The translations under genes and the position numbers were made by a program. DNA of 39,696 nt, from the NCBI GenBank assembly GCA_016208165.1, contig JACQYL010000079.1:1-39696 (forward strand), read 5' to 3'. Below, in pieces: positions 32,738 through 39,696 of the stretch (positions are counted from its first letter, which is position 1; each line of letters opens with the position of its first letter). The DNA comes from Deltaproteobacteria bacterium. GTDB lineage: Bacteria > Desulfobacterota > Desulfarculia > JACQYL01. The notes beneath the pieces are model-generated. The model did not search any database. It was given only the letters and a program-made list of their open reading frames with translations, and was not told where the DNA came from.

Positions 32738-32835
32738 GTTCAAATAGAAACGGACTTGCGGGGGCACCTCGCCGGGTGGCGCGGACAACTCGTTGTCCGT
32801 GCTGTGCAGCAGCAAGAGGCCCTACCCTGCGGATC
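32738..32835 (+). repeat. Three-hairpin element, copy 2
   Basis: After TTCAAATAGAAACGG come hairpin A (CACC/GGTG, 32765-32778), hairpin B (CGGACAA/TTGTCCG, 32782-32799) and hairpin C (TGCTG/CAGCA, 32800-32811), then AAGAGGCCCTACCCTGC. Stem C differs from copy 1 on both arms yet still pairs. Confidence 0.65.
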
Positions 32836-33427
32836 AAATCACACAACTTGATGGGGTGACATGGGCAGGTCTCGTTTCTCCCTGGCCCCTACGGGATGCT
32901 CATCGCTCACCATACTGCTACCTTCCCTTGATCATCCTTGCCCGAAACCCCGAAAGAACACCATCCCCCCAGACCTCCTCTTCGCATTCCCCGTTCCGTT
33001 CACTTAGAAACAATGACGACTTCCCGCTTACCCAATCAAAAGTATATGACGATTTTACGCTATTAGTATGACCAATAGACGTTATTGCGCAATTAGATCA
33101 GGTATGATAGTATTTATCTCAACGAAATAGGCTTTGACACGATTTTAATCCAGATAAAGCCAAATCCCGAGCGATCAAGAGACGGAAAACCACGGGTCTC
33201 ATCGAGACAGCCGGGTTGCCTGGAAAAGGGGGAAGGCGGTTTTTTTGTTGGTGGGATGTCATGCCTGAGGGGGTGTGGCGCCTAAGATATCTTGTTTGAG
33301 GACGGATCCGAGGCTGCCAAGGCATCATCCTCCCTTTAGGCCTTGGGATCTTTAAAAACCCTGCAGCCAGTGCCAACAATGAATGTCTGTCTAAATTGCG
33401 ACGGATTTCACAAAGAACGAGCCTTCA

Positions 33428-34429
33428 ATGGATATTGAATTCCACTATTACATATCGTTTATGTTGGCTCAAAGGGCCGGCTTTAATGACGCTGACGCCG
33501 AAATTATGGCGTATTCCAATCAGTACGTGGATGACAACACAAGACACTACTATGTGAACTATAAAGATGGAGGTCACTATATCTCCGAGGTTTCACAGAC
33601 CATGGACATAAGCAAACCATCTCAAAAGCGGCAGACCATCTACCCGCTCTTTCATTTCATACCTGCTTTTCCCGACGAAGTACCGGAAGAACGCGTCATG
33701 GAACCGTATGCTCATTCCTTTAACACCGCGCCTAACAGTCGAAACGCACAAAAACTTCTACGTTTGGCCATGGCTTCAGAAAACCCCTATCTCATGGGCG
33801 TTGCAACGCACGCGTATGCCGACACATGGTCCCACCAGAGTTTTGTTGGTCTGAAACATCCGTTTAACAGGAAACCCGGCGTTTCCGGATCGATTATACC
33901 CAATATCTGTCATGCTGATTTTCTTCACGATCCGGATACGGTGGGGCTGCAATGGGCGGATCCCCGGCTTCGCCATTCGCGGATTGACAATAATGAGCGA
34001 TTTATGGAGGCGGCGGAGTGCATCTTCAAAGCGTATGGCGAACACAACAAGATGCCCGAAGACAGATTGGACGATGAGTGGAAGACATTGAAACAATTGC
34101 TGTCCGCCGCTACGAAACGTGAAACGTTTGAGGATGAACCACCGTCACCCTATCCGACGGGAGTTGAACCGGCTCAAGGCCGCAAGAACGCTTACCTCGA
34201 TATCTGTCCCGGCATTCCGAACTATGACAAGAAGAGATGGTGGGCTGAAGCCATACATGAGTTGGAATATGAAGATGATATTTTTGACCGCTTTTGGGCC
34301 AAGGAAGACTTTGCATCTTCCCACTGGTTCAAGTTTCAGGAAGCGGTTAAGCAGCATCGCGGGAATGCCTTGAACATGTTCGCCGACCTATATAGAACGC
34401 TGAACCTTCCCACAAATTGGACGGCATAA
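33428..34429 (+). CDS. DUF6765-like protein (possible zinc-dependent phospholipase-C fold)
   Basis: The 333 residues begin MDIEFHYYISFMLAQRAGFNDADAEIMAYSNQYVDDN. They include GVATHAYADTWSHQSFVG, a His/Asp-rich motif like those of the zinc-dependent phospholipase C / S1 nuclease fold, and further HADFLHDP and HSRIDNNERF motifs. I recall this family under the name DUF6765; its function is not known. No signal peptide is seen. No clear ribosome-binding site precedes the ATG. It is the first gene of a same-strand group with a patatin-type lipase, so a lipid-related task shared with it is possible. Confidence 0.7.
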   Translation: MDIEFHYYISFMLAQRAGFNDADAEIMAYSNQYVDDNTRHYYVNYKDGGHYISEVSQTMDISKPSQKRQTIYPLFHFIPAFPDEVPEERVMEPYAHSFNTAPNSRNAQKLLRLAMASENPYLMGVATHAYADTWSHQSFVGLKHPFNRKPGVSGSIIPNICHADFLHDPDTVGLQWADPRLRHSRIDNNERFMEAAECIFKAYGEHNKMPEDRLDDEWKTLKQLLSAATKRETFEDEPPSPYPTGVEPAQGRKNAYLDICPGIPNYDKKRWWAEAIHELEYEDDIFDRFWAKEDFASSHWFKFQEAVKQHRGNALNMFADLYRTLNLPTNWTA

Positions 34430-34586
34430 TACAAAATGGTACGGCGGAGCAGTGATCGAATACTCTTTCCAACATCTCAGAGAGCACCCCAGGAAGATTG
34501 GGGGCGATAACCGCGGCCGCTAGAGAAATCCGCGAACCAGCGTTAGGGCGAGTGTAATCGATTTCTGCAAATAGGGGGGAAGATCC

Positions 34587-37526
34587 GTGGAAGAGGAGGT
34601 CAAAGGGAACGAGTCGGTTACGGATGAAGACGCGAGCCGTGAGGTCCGGATCGCACTGGTTCTTTACGGTGGAGTATCACTGGCTGTGTATGAAAACGGG
34701 GTCACACGAGCCTTCTTCGACCTGGTGAAAGGAAGAGGGATCTTCAAGCTGATACTCAAGCTCCTCGATGCCAGAGCCGTTGTGGATGTCATAGCCGGGA
34801 GTTCTGCAGGCGGAATCAACGGCTTGTTGCTGGCCGCTGCACTTGAGGCCGGGAGCGAATTTGGTAAAACAGCCAAATTGTGGCGGGAACATGGAGATCT
34901 GGGCGTACTGATGAGGCCGGTCTCCAAAGCCCAAAACGCCGAGTCGCTTCTCGATGGGGAACACTATTATCAGGAGCGGCTTGAAGAAGCGTTCAAAGAA
35001 CTCCTGGAAGACGGACAAGCATCGGAGGTAAGCAGCGGGGAGATGGACGTTTTCATCACGGGTACGGACTTGGCGGGACACATCAATACGTGGTGGGATA
35101 CGCTGGGTCAAGAGATCGAAGATAAGAGCCATCGCGTGGTGTTTCAGCTCAAGTACCGCCCGGGAAGGAGACGTATCGGCCTGAATCCTGAAGAAGGGGC
35201 AGACCTGAAAGCAGACGGCGCGCCTTGCTCCAAGAAAGACAAAAGACTGATGGAGAAACAGGCTACCATACTCGCCTCTATTGCGCGAATAACCTCGACC
35301 TTTCCTGTCGCCTTTCCTCCATTCCGTCTAGATCAAATCCAGGCGGATCACAGGGAGGAGGTCCAAAAGGCTCTCGAATGGTGTGGCGGGCTCAAAGACC
35401 TCCGGAATCTTCAGCACGTCTATGTGGACGGCGGCGTTTTGAACAATAAACCCTTCGGGCCGGTGGTTCGGGCCATATTCTACAGGGTGCCGTACGGCAT
35501 TGTGGATCGGAGGCTTTTCTATGTCGAGCCGGACCCGGAGCACTTTACTCAGCTCACAAAGCAAGAAGAGGGGAAACTGGGCAACCCGGTCGGCACGGCG
35601 CTGGCATCCCTCACCACTATTCCCTCTCATCAGAGTATCTTCGAAGACCTTGATCGATTGCGAGAACACAACGCGCGCATAGGCTGGCTGAAAGGACTTA
35701 AAGCGAAGATCGCGGGCCGGCTTGGGAAATCCCAAGATCTGATTGAGGCGCCAGTACAGGAACAGGCTTATTGGGAAACGCGCATCGAAAGCATTGTGCG
35801 TTCGCTGCTTCTCGAAATAGACGCCGTGCCCTCCGCTGGCGATCACATAGCGCCGTCAGCGCGGGATCTCTGCGAAGACTTTAGAAATCAACTTATCAGT
35901 ATCAGAGGAACTCCCCGGGGGGAGGAACAGATTGCAGGCTGCGACATCGACTTCCACCTTCGGCGCGCGTTTCATTTCCTTTACAAAATGTATGACGCCT
36001 TTCAAAAAGGGGGTGGAGACCCGGAGAAGACCAAGATAGCTCTGAAGGCGACAAGTCGTATCGTAAAGCTTCTCAAACTTGGTCGTGATCTGCTCTTTAG
36101 TCTCCGCGACAACATCTTGCCGGTGCTGGTTCGGTCAGGGAAAGCAGATGCTCTGGATGTTTTGAAACGTTTTCAACGATTCCTTTCTTCGGATAGACCT
36201 GCATGGAAGTCTCTGTGCGAGGAACTCTGGAAGGTTCCCCCCTTGTCGGTGCAGGATTTAGGTAATAGGGAAACTGGTCCAATTTCCAGCAGAGCGCTCT
36301 CCGAAGCGGCGGAGGCTGCTCGGAGAGAGGACTCAGCCGAAACGAACATGCCGGCCGAGGCAGCGGAGGCAACGTCTACGATACTCCAGGTTATTGAACA
36401 GGTACTGAAAAGAGTGGTTTCCGAATGGTGTGGCAGTAACAGCTGTTTTGAACAATTCGAGGCCCTCGACCGGGTCTTTTTCCCTCTTGAGTTCACCTGT
36501 GGTATCCATGAATTGGACGAAATCAAATTGGTGCGAATCAGTCCGAGTGACGCAAAAACGGGACTATCGGCCCTTGCTCCGGAAAAGAAAGTAACCGGTG
36601 ACGATCTCGCTCATTTTGCTGCCTTCTTCCGCCGCGATTGGCGATCCAACGACCTCCTGTGGGGAAGAGTGGACGGGATATGTCAGATAATCTGCTCGCT
36701 CCTGGACGACGAAGCTTTCAAAAGGATTTCATCACAAGGCCAAGGGTTAGCCAAACTAATGACTCCAGCATATCTTGATACCATCCTTCAAGACTGCCCC
36801 CAAACCGTCCGTCAGCAACTGGATGATGCATGGACATCTTTTCTGACAGAGCTGAACAAAGGCACTGAAACGTCACAGAAAGCTGCATTTAAACAGTTTG
36901 GAGAGAAGCTGATTTTGTGCGGACAGCACGAGGCGGTGAATCAGGACCTGAAGGGTTTGTACGAAGACATATACTTTCAAGAGATAAGTTGGGGCACGTG
37001 CGGAGCGGACGGCACGCTGGCCGAGGCTGCGAATCCGGTACTCGTGTCGGACAAGGCGAAAAAACTTGCTGCAGAGTCCATGAAAGAAAAGCGGAAGGCG
37101 GATCGAGGTGAGTGTTTGAGGGATATGGCCATGGGCTCCCAAACTGTTTTTGGGGAAAACGGTCAGGTACCTATGAAGATTCTCGGTCAGTACATCACTC
37201 AGGCGTATGTTGTTCTCTGGGGGATGCTAGAGGGTGCTTTGGGAGGGCCGAGGAATAGATGGAATTTCTTTAGTCATAAGAAGGTCAAACTGGTTCTTCG
37301 CTTTCCCGTGCTCCTCATGCATCGCTTGATACGAATGATGAGGAAGGAGAGAAGGATAACCCTATCGCTTCTTGGCGCGTTAACGCTGGTTTTATTTTCT
37401 TCAGGTATCACAGGATTTATACTTAATCGTTGGCTTAACCAGTGGTGGTTCCTCCTGCTGCTTGGCCTTTCATTTGTGCCCGTCGTCCTTGGTTATTGGT
37501 TTTATCGTCACGGAGAGGCCAAATAA
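34587..37526 (+). CDS. Large membrane-anchored patatin-like phospholipase
   Basis: The 979 residues start at GTG with GGGGGGAAG upstream. The N-terminal patatin domain has the oxyanion region VLYGGVSLAVYENGV, the nucleophile elbow GSSAG (Ser73) and the catalytic Asp281 in YVDGGVLNNKPFGPV, a complete catalytic dyad. The long middle (about 330-900) is helical and unrecognised, as in the large patatin-related family annotated TIGR03607. The C-terminus has two hydrophobic helices (ITLSLLGALTLVLFSSGITGFIL and WFLLLLGLSFVPVVLGYWF) that anchor it in the inner membrane with the lipase on the cytoplasmic side. Patatin lipases serve as effectors in several phage-defence systems; here that is only a possibility raised by the neighbours. 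Confidence 0.85.
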   Translation: MEEEVKGNESVTDEDASREVRIALVLYGGVSLAVYENGVTRAFFDLVKGRGIFKLILKLLDARAVVDVIAGSSAGGINGLLLAAALEAGSEFGKTAKLWREHGDLGVLMRPVSKAQNAESLLDGEHYYQERLEEAFKELLEDGQASEVSSGEMDVFITGTDLAGHINTWWDTLGQEIEDKSHRVVFQLKYRPGRRRIGLNPEEGADLKADGAPCSKKDKRLMEKQATILASIARITSTFPVAFPPFRLDQIQADHREEVQKALEWCGGLKDLRNLQHVYVDGGVLNNKPFGPVVRAIFYRVPYGIVDRRLFYVEPDPEHFTQLTKQEEGKLGNPVGTALASLTTIPSHQSIFEDLDRLREHNARIGWLKGLKAKIAGRLGKSQDLIEAPVQEQAYWETRIESIVRSLLLEIDAVPSAGDHIAPSARDLCEDFRNQLISIRGTPRGEEQIAGCDIDFHLRRAFHFLYKMYDAFQKGGGDPEKTKIALKATSRIVKLLKLGRDLLFSLRDNILPVLVRSGKADALDVLKRFQRFLSSDRPAWKSLCEELWKVPPLSVQDLGNRETGPISSRALSEAAEAARREDSAETNMPAEAAEATSTILQVIEQVLKRVVSEWCGSNSCFEQFEALDRVFFPLEFTCGIHELDEIKLVRISPSDAKTGLSALAPEKKVTGDDLAHFAAFFRRDWRSNDLLWGRVDGICQIICSLLDDEAFKRISSQGQGLAKLMTPAYLDTILQDCPQTVRQQLDDAWTSFLTELNKGTETSQKAAFKQFGEKLILCGQHEAVNQDLKGLYEDIYFQEISWGTCGADGTLAEAANPVLVSDKAKKLAAESMKEKRKADRGECLRDMAMGSQTVFGENGQVPMKILGQYITQAYVVLWGMLEGALGGPRNRWNFFSHKKVKLVLRFPVLLMHRLIRMMRKERRITLSLLGALTLVLFSSGITGFILNRWLNQWWFLLLLGLSFVPVVLGYWFYRHGEAK

Positions 37527-37604
37527 GGGAGGATGTTCGAAATGGGAAAGTGGTCTTCATATTGAGTCCACTTTCGTAGGTGGGAGAAAAGGAGGAACGC
37601 CCAT

Positions 37605-38324
37605 ATGGTAAAAGAGATTTATGAAAGAATAAAGGCTTATTTGCCGAAAGACTTAATCGGATGGACGATTGCCATCGTGCTATTGCTTATAGCACTATGT
37701 GGGGGAGTTTCTGTGTATCGCATAGCAATTGGTGGGGACACACTCGAACTCTGGCCAAAAATCCGATTCGTGGCGACGATAGGTGACGGGAAAAGCAGTA
37801 TACCGATAGGAACTGTTCTTCCCTACTATGGAACCGTCTCACCTCCAGGATATCTGCTTTGTAATGGTGCCGAGGTCCCGGAGCAATACCAAGAGCTGAA
37901 AGGACACTTGACGAATACGAATCCGAAACTTCGTTCCCCTGATGGCAAGGTAATGCTACCGGACCTGCAAGGATACTTTCTCAGAGGGCTGGACCCGCAA
38001 GGCAAGGTGGATAAAGAAGGATCATCCCGGATAGTCGGTGATCCAGAGGTTTGCTCAACCGGGAAACCCAAGAATAGAGCTTTCGAAATAAGTCAAAGCG
38101 ATGCAGAAGAATCTATGCACAGTCATAGACTTTCTGGTCGATTCTTCAAGGACGGAGGAGATAGGGACATCAATTGGCAAGGCGTTGGAGGCAACCGGGG
38201 GTATATTAACGGGGAGCAGACAACTGAGAGGGACGGCGCGCACAAACACACTGCCGAGAACTGGGACTCGGAGACGCGCCCAATAAATGTGGCACTTAAT
38301 TTCATCATTCGGGCAGTTAATTAG
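37605..38324 (+). CDS. Membrane-anchored phage tail-collar domain protein
   Basis: The 239 residues have one N-terminal membrane helix (LIGWTIAIVLLLIALCGGVSVY, about 17-39) and then a tail-collar-type domain: IPIGTVLPYYGTVSPPGYLLCNGAEV, LPDLQGYFLRGLDP, a histidine-bearing SMHSHRLSG, and the end RPINVALNFIIRAVN, as in tail-fibre tips. No other phage gene is near, so this is not an obvious prophage. AAGGAGG lies about 9 bases before the ATG. It follows the patatin by 78 bp. Such a domain fixed to the membrane by a single helix is unusual; it could bind ligands or other proteins in the periplasm. Confidence 0.8.
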   Translation: MVKEIYERIKAYLPKDLIGWTIAIVLLLIALCGGVSVYRIAIGGDTLELWPKIRFVATIGDGKSSIPIGTVLPYYGTVSPPGYLLCNGAEVPEQYQELKGHLTNTNPKLRSPDGKVMLPDLQGYFLRGLDPQGKVDKEGSSRIVGDPEVCSTGKPKNRAFEISQSDAEESMHSHRLSGRFFKDGGDRDINWQGVGGNRGYINGEQTTERDGAHKHTAENWDSETRPINVALNFIIRAVN

Positions 38325-38829
38325 CTATGCGGAAAAAGGGGTACAGTGTTGAATTTGCGCGTTTCTTGGTTTCATCATGCAGAATATGTGAACCTCATGC
38401 CACGAGAAGCACACATCGATGCGCCGGGGGCGTTGCATCGCATCGCCTGCCGAGGGATCTCGAACGGGGCAGCACCTTCCGTGACGATACCGACAAGACC
38501 GGTTTGTTGATCGCCTGGCGGAACGGCGGCTTGAGGCTGCAACGCCTTGTCTTGGCCGGGCCTTGATCCCCCAGTGAGGCGGCGGCGAAGAAACTTGAGC
38601 TAAACCGATCGGCGGTGTGAGACGGGCTGTCGGCAGTGGCAGACAGATTGCATCGGATCATGCATTGCCTGTTGAAGACTGGAAGCGCACAAAATCAACC
38701 CCCTATTATCCACAATGAAGTGACGTTCCATCACGCTCATACAACAATCTTGGACTATTCTATGTTCAGCGACTGCGTCTGACGGCCTTGTCATGATTCT
38801 TGTCGATTAGAAGTGAAAAGGAGGTCATC
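38325..38829. other. Intergenic region with transposase relic
   Basis: The 505 bp between the tail-collar gene and the coiled-coil gene hold the RAYT relic described separately. The last 160 bp show nothing recognisable apart from the ribosome-binding site of the next gene. Confidence 0.5.
38397..38670 (+). pseudogene. Broken REP-associated tyrosine transposase (RAYT, Y1 type)
   Basis: An ATG at 38397 starts MPREAHIDAPGALHRIACRGISNG, the typical RAYT N-terminus. The frame then shifts near 38455 to one reading ERGSTFRDDTDKTG, the next conserved block. The catalytic middle is absent. A C-terminal piece reads EAAAKKLELNRSAV, then a stop, then DGL. It is a dead remnant. RAYTs act on palindromic extragenic repeats, which this window has in number. 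Confidence 0.65.
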
Positions 38830-39447
38830 ATGGACGTAAACGAGTTAGTACAGAAGTTGGAAAAGGATTATCTTCTTATCAAGAAAGGAAAGTGGTGGTA
38901 TTTTCTCGGAGGTGCGTTCACCTTTATGGTGGTTTCCGGCCTGGTTAGCTACGCAGCAGCTATCAACGCACTGGAAAGCAGCACTGCAAAAGCCGTAACC
39001 GCGGAGATCGTCAAAATGAAGGACGAGGCAGCCAAAAACATCGAGATAATAAGCGAGATAGCCCTCAACGCAAAGAAATTGGGAGAGCTGCTAACCTCCC
39101 TGGAAAATCTTTCAAACGATGTCGCGCAACTAAAGAAGGATGTGGAACAAGGAGATCCGTGGCAAGAATGCGGCAGCGATATCAAAATAGTAACAAAAGA
39201 GACCGACAAATACGAATATGGGCTTTTTAGACAAGGCGCCTTTCGAAGAGTAACGGCCAGCGAGTGGAATGGCGGCTGGCGGGTCATGACCGAGCCGTAT
39301 ATGGTGGGTGATTATAGCAGCGATACCCCGGGTCTAAGATTCAAATTGGGAGGAAGTATGTGGATATGGGATACTCCAGACGAAATCGATGACAAGGGGA
39401 TATTTCACATGTACTACTATGACACCAAGGATGGAATCTTAGGCTAG
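38830..39447 (+). CDS. Membrane protein with coiled coil and unknown C-terminal domain
   Basis: The 205 residues start at the ATG at 38830, which has AAAAGGAGG five bases upstream. A membrane helix (WWYFLGGAFTFMVVSGLVSYAAA, about 24-46) is followed by a coiled coil of about 80 residues (AKAVTAEIVKMKDEAAKNIEII through LENLSNDVAQLKKDVEQ). The C-terminal part (CGSDIKIVTKETDKYEYGLFRQGAFRRVTASEWNGGW) includes WIWDTPDEIDD. I do not recognise that domain. Its topology (short cytoplasmic start, one helix, outside part) matches the tail-collar protein upstream. Confidence 0.75.
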   Translation: MDVNELVQKLEKDYLLIKKGKWWYFLGGAFTFMVVSGLVSYAAAINALESSTAKAVTAEIVKMKDEAAKNIEIISEIALNAKKLGELLTSLENLSNDVAQLKKDVEQGDPWQECGSDIKIVTKETDKYEYGLFRQGAFRRVTASEWNGGWRVMTEPYMVGDYSSDTPGLRFKLGGSMWIWDTPDEIDDKGIFHMYYYDTKDGILG

Positions 39448-39696
39448 TGTCTGTCCATAAAGACCCGATTTCGGACTTATAGTTGGGGTCGGGATCGGTG
39501 GTTGCCGGCCCCATAGAATGATCTATTGGGTGTGCCGATGCTTTCCGGCTTCATTCGTCAATACAGGCGGCTATGATGACACACGTATCCTGGGATGCTC
39601 AATGCACGAGCAGTAACCATGTTTCTCCCGCGGGTTATTCCGCAGTGCTTGGCCTGGCGAGCGTGAGCAGGTTGGCCGAAACGATCGACGCCCACA
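39448..39696. other. Right-edge region, possible repeat or insertion-sequence end
   Basis: No gene can be supported. The stretch begins TGTCTGTCCATAAAGACCCG, which looks like a mobile-element terminus, but the partner end would lie outside the window. Frames entering from the right edge on the minus strand show no recognised protein. Confidence 0.3.

Larger units (their letters stand above)
32442..33427. other. Long intergenic region with repeats, boundary of the 33-39 kb cassette
   Basis: Apart from the two copies of the three-hairpin element (32519-32620, 32738-32835), no gene is supported here. From about 33000 the sequence becomes AT-richer, as are the genes that follow. The upstream region of the DUF6765-like gene must hold its promoter, but I could not fix one. 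Confidence 0.5.

Noticed and set aside
33119-33379. Minus-strand frame of 86 codons before the DUF6765-like gene
   Set aside because: No recognisable motif, no ribosome-binding site, and basic low-complexity composition.
37605-38324. Prophage remnant based on the tail-collar domain
   Set aside because: No capsid, portal, terminase, baseplate or integrase gene is nearby, and the protein has a membrane helix that tail fibres lack.

Overview
The window looks like chromosomal DNA of a strictly anaerobic, GC-rich bacterium, most likely a Desulfobacterota (deltaproteobacterial) sulfate reducer or syntroph. Four things point that way: a 4-hydroxybenzoyl-CoA-reductase-type molybdenum enzyme with the extra iron-sulfur insertion, a CoA-ligase/DUF35-thiolase/acyl-CoA dehydrogenase locus behind a sigma-54 activator, two probable selenoproteins, and many palindromic extragenic repeats. 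No rRNA, tRNA or CRISPR array was seen. The taxonomic placement is inference.

Layout. (1) 1-9.0 kb: a very large secreted lipoprotein (minus strand, running off the left edge), a metallophosphoesterase and class II photolyase pair, and a second secreted protein. The lipoprotein and the second secreted protein share a repeated domain of about 95 residues that I do not recognise; this part ends with a broken molybdenum-hydroxylase remnant. (2) 9.0-12.3 kb: an envelope copper/redox-repair island. It holds a CueP-like protein and a heavy-metal-associated (HMA)-like protein, each interrupted by one in-frame TGA exactly where a conserved cysteine belongs, and between them a Tat-exported molybdopterin protein and an exported MsrA-MsrB fusion. 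Both TGA codons are followed by plausible bacterial SECIS hairpins, so I read both genes as selenoproteins. (3) 12.5-16.6 kb: dihydrolipoamide dehydrogenase, epoxide hydrolase coupled to a one-cluster ferredoxin stub, and an IclR regulator. (4) 16.6-32.2 kb: aromatic or acyl-CoA catabolism. The IclR gene is divergent from hcrBCA-like genes across a perfect 10+5+10 palindrome. A PAS histidine kinase and a sigma-54 activator with a shortened receiver follow. Then comes a -24/-12 promoter and a catabolic run: phenylacetate-CoA-ligase-like enzyme, unknown cysteine-rich protein, DUF35, thiolase, two DUF2148 proteins and acyl-CoA dehydrogenase. (5) 33.4-39.4 kb: a less GC-rich cassette of a DUF6765-like protein, a large membrane-anchored patatin, a membrane-anchored phage-tail-collar protein and a membrane coiled-coil protein, with the relic of a REP-associated transposase inside it.

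Between the genes lie several palindromic repeat families. One is a two-hairpin element placed just after stop codons, whose first hairpin and linker are conserved while its second hairpin changes sequence but keeps pairing. Another is a three-hairpin element of about 100 bp present twice. A third is a 130-bp unit repeated in tandem. Their abundance fits the transposase relic.

The two likely novel points are the selenocysteine forms of CueP and of an HMA-like protein in one redox-repair island, and the membrane patatin/tail-collar cassette.
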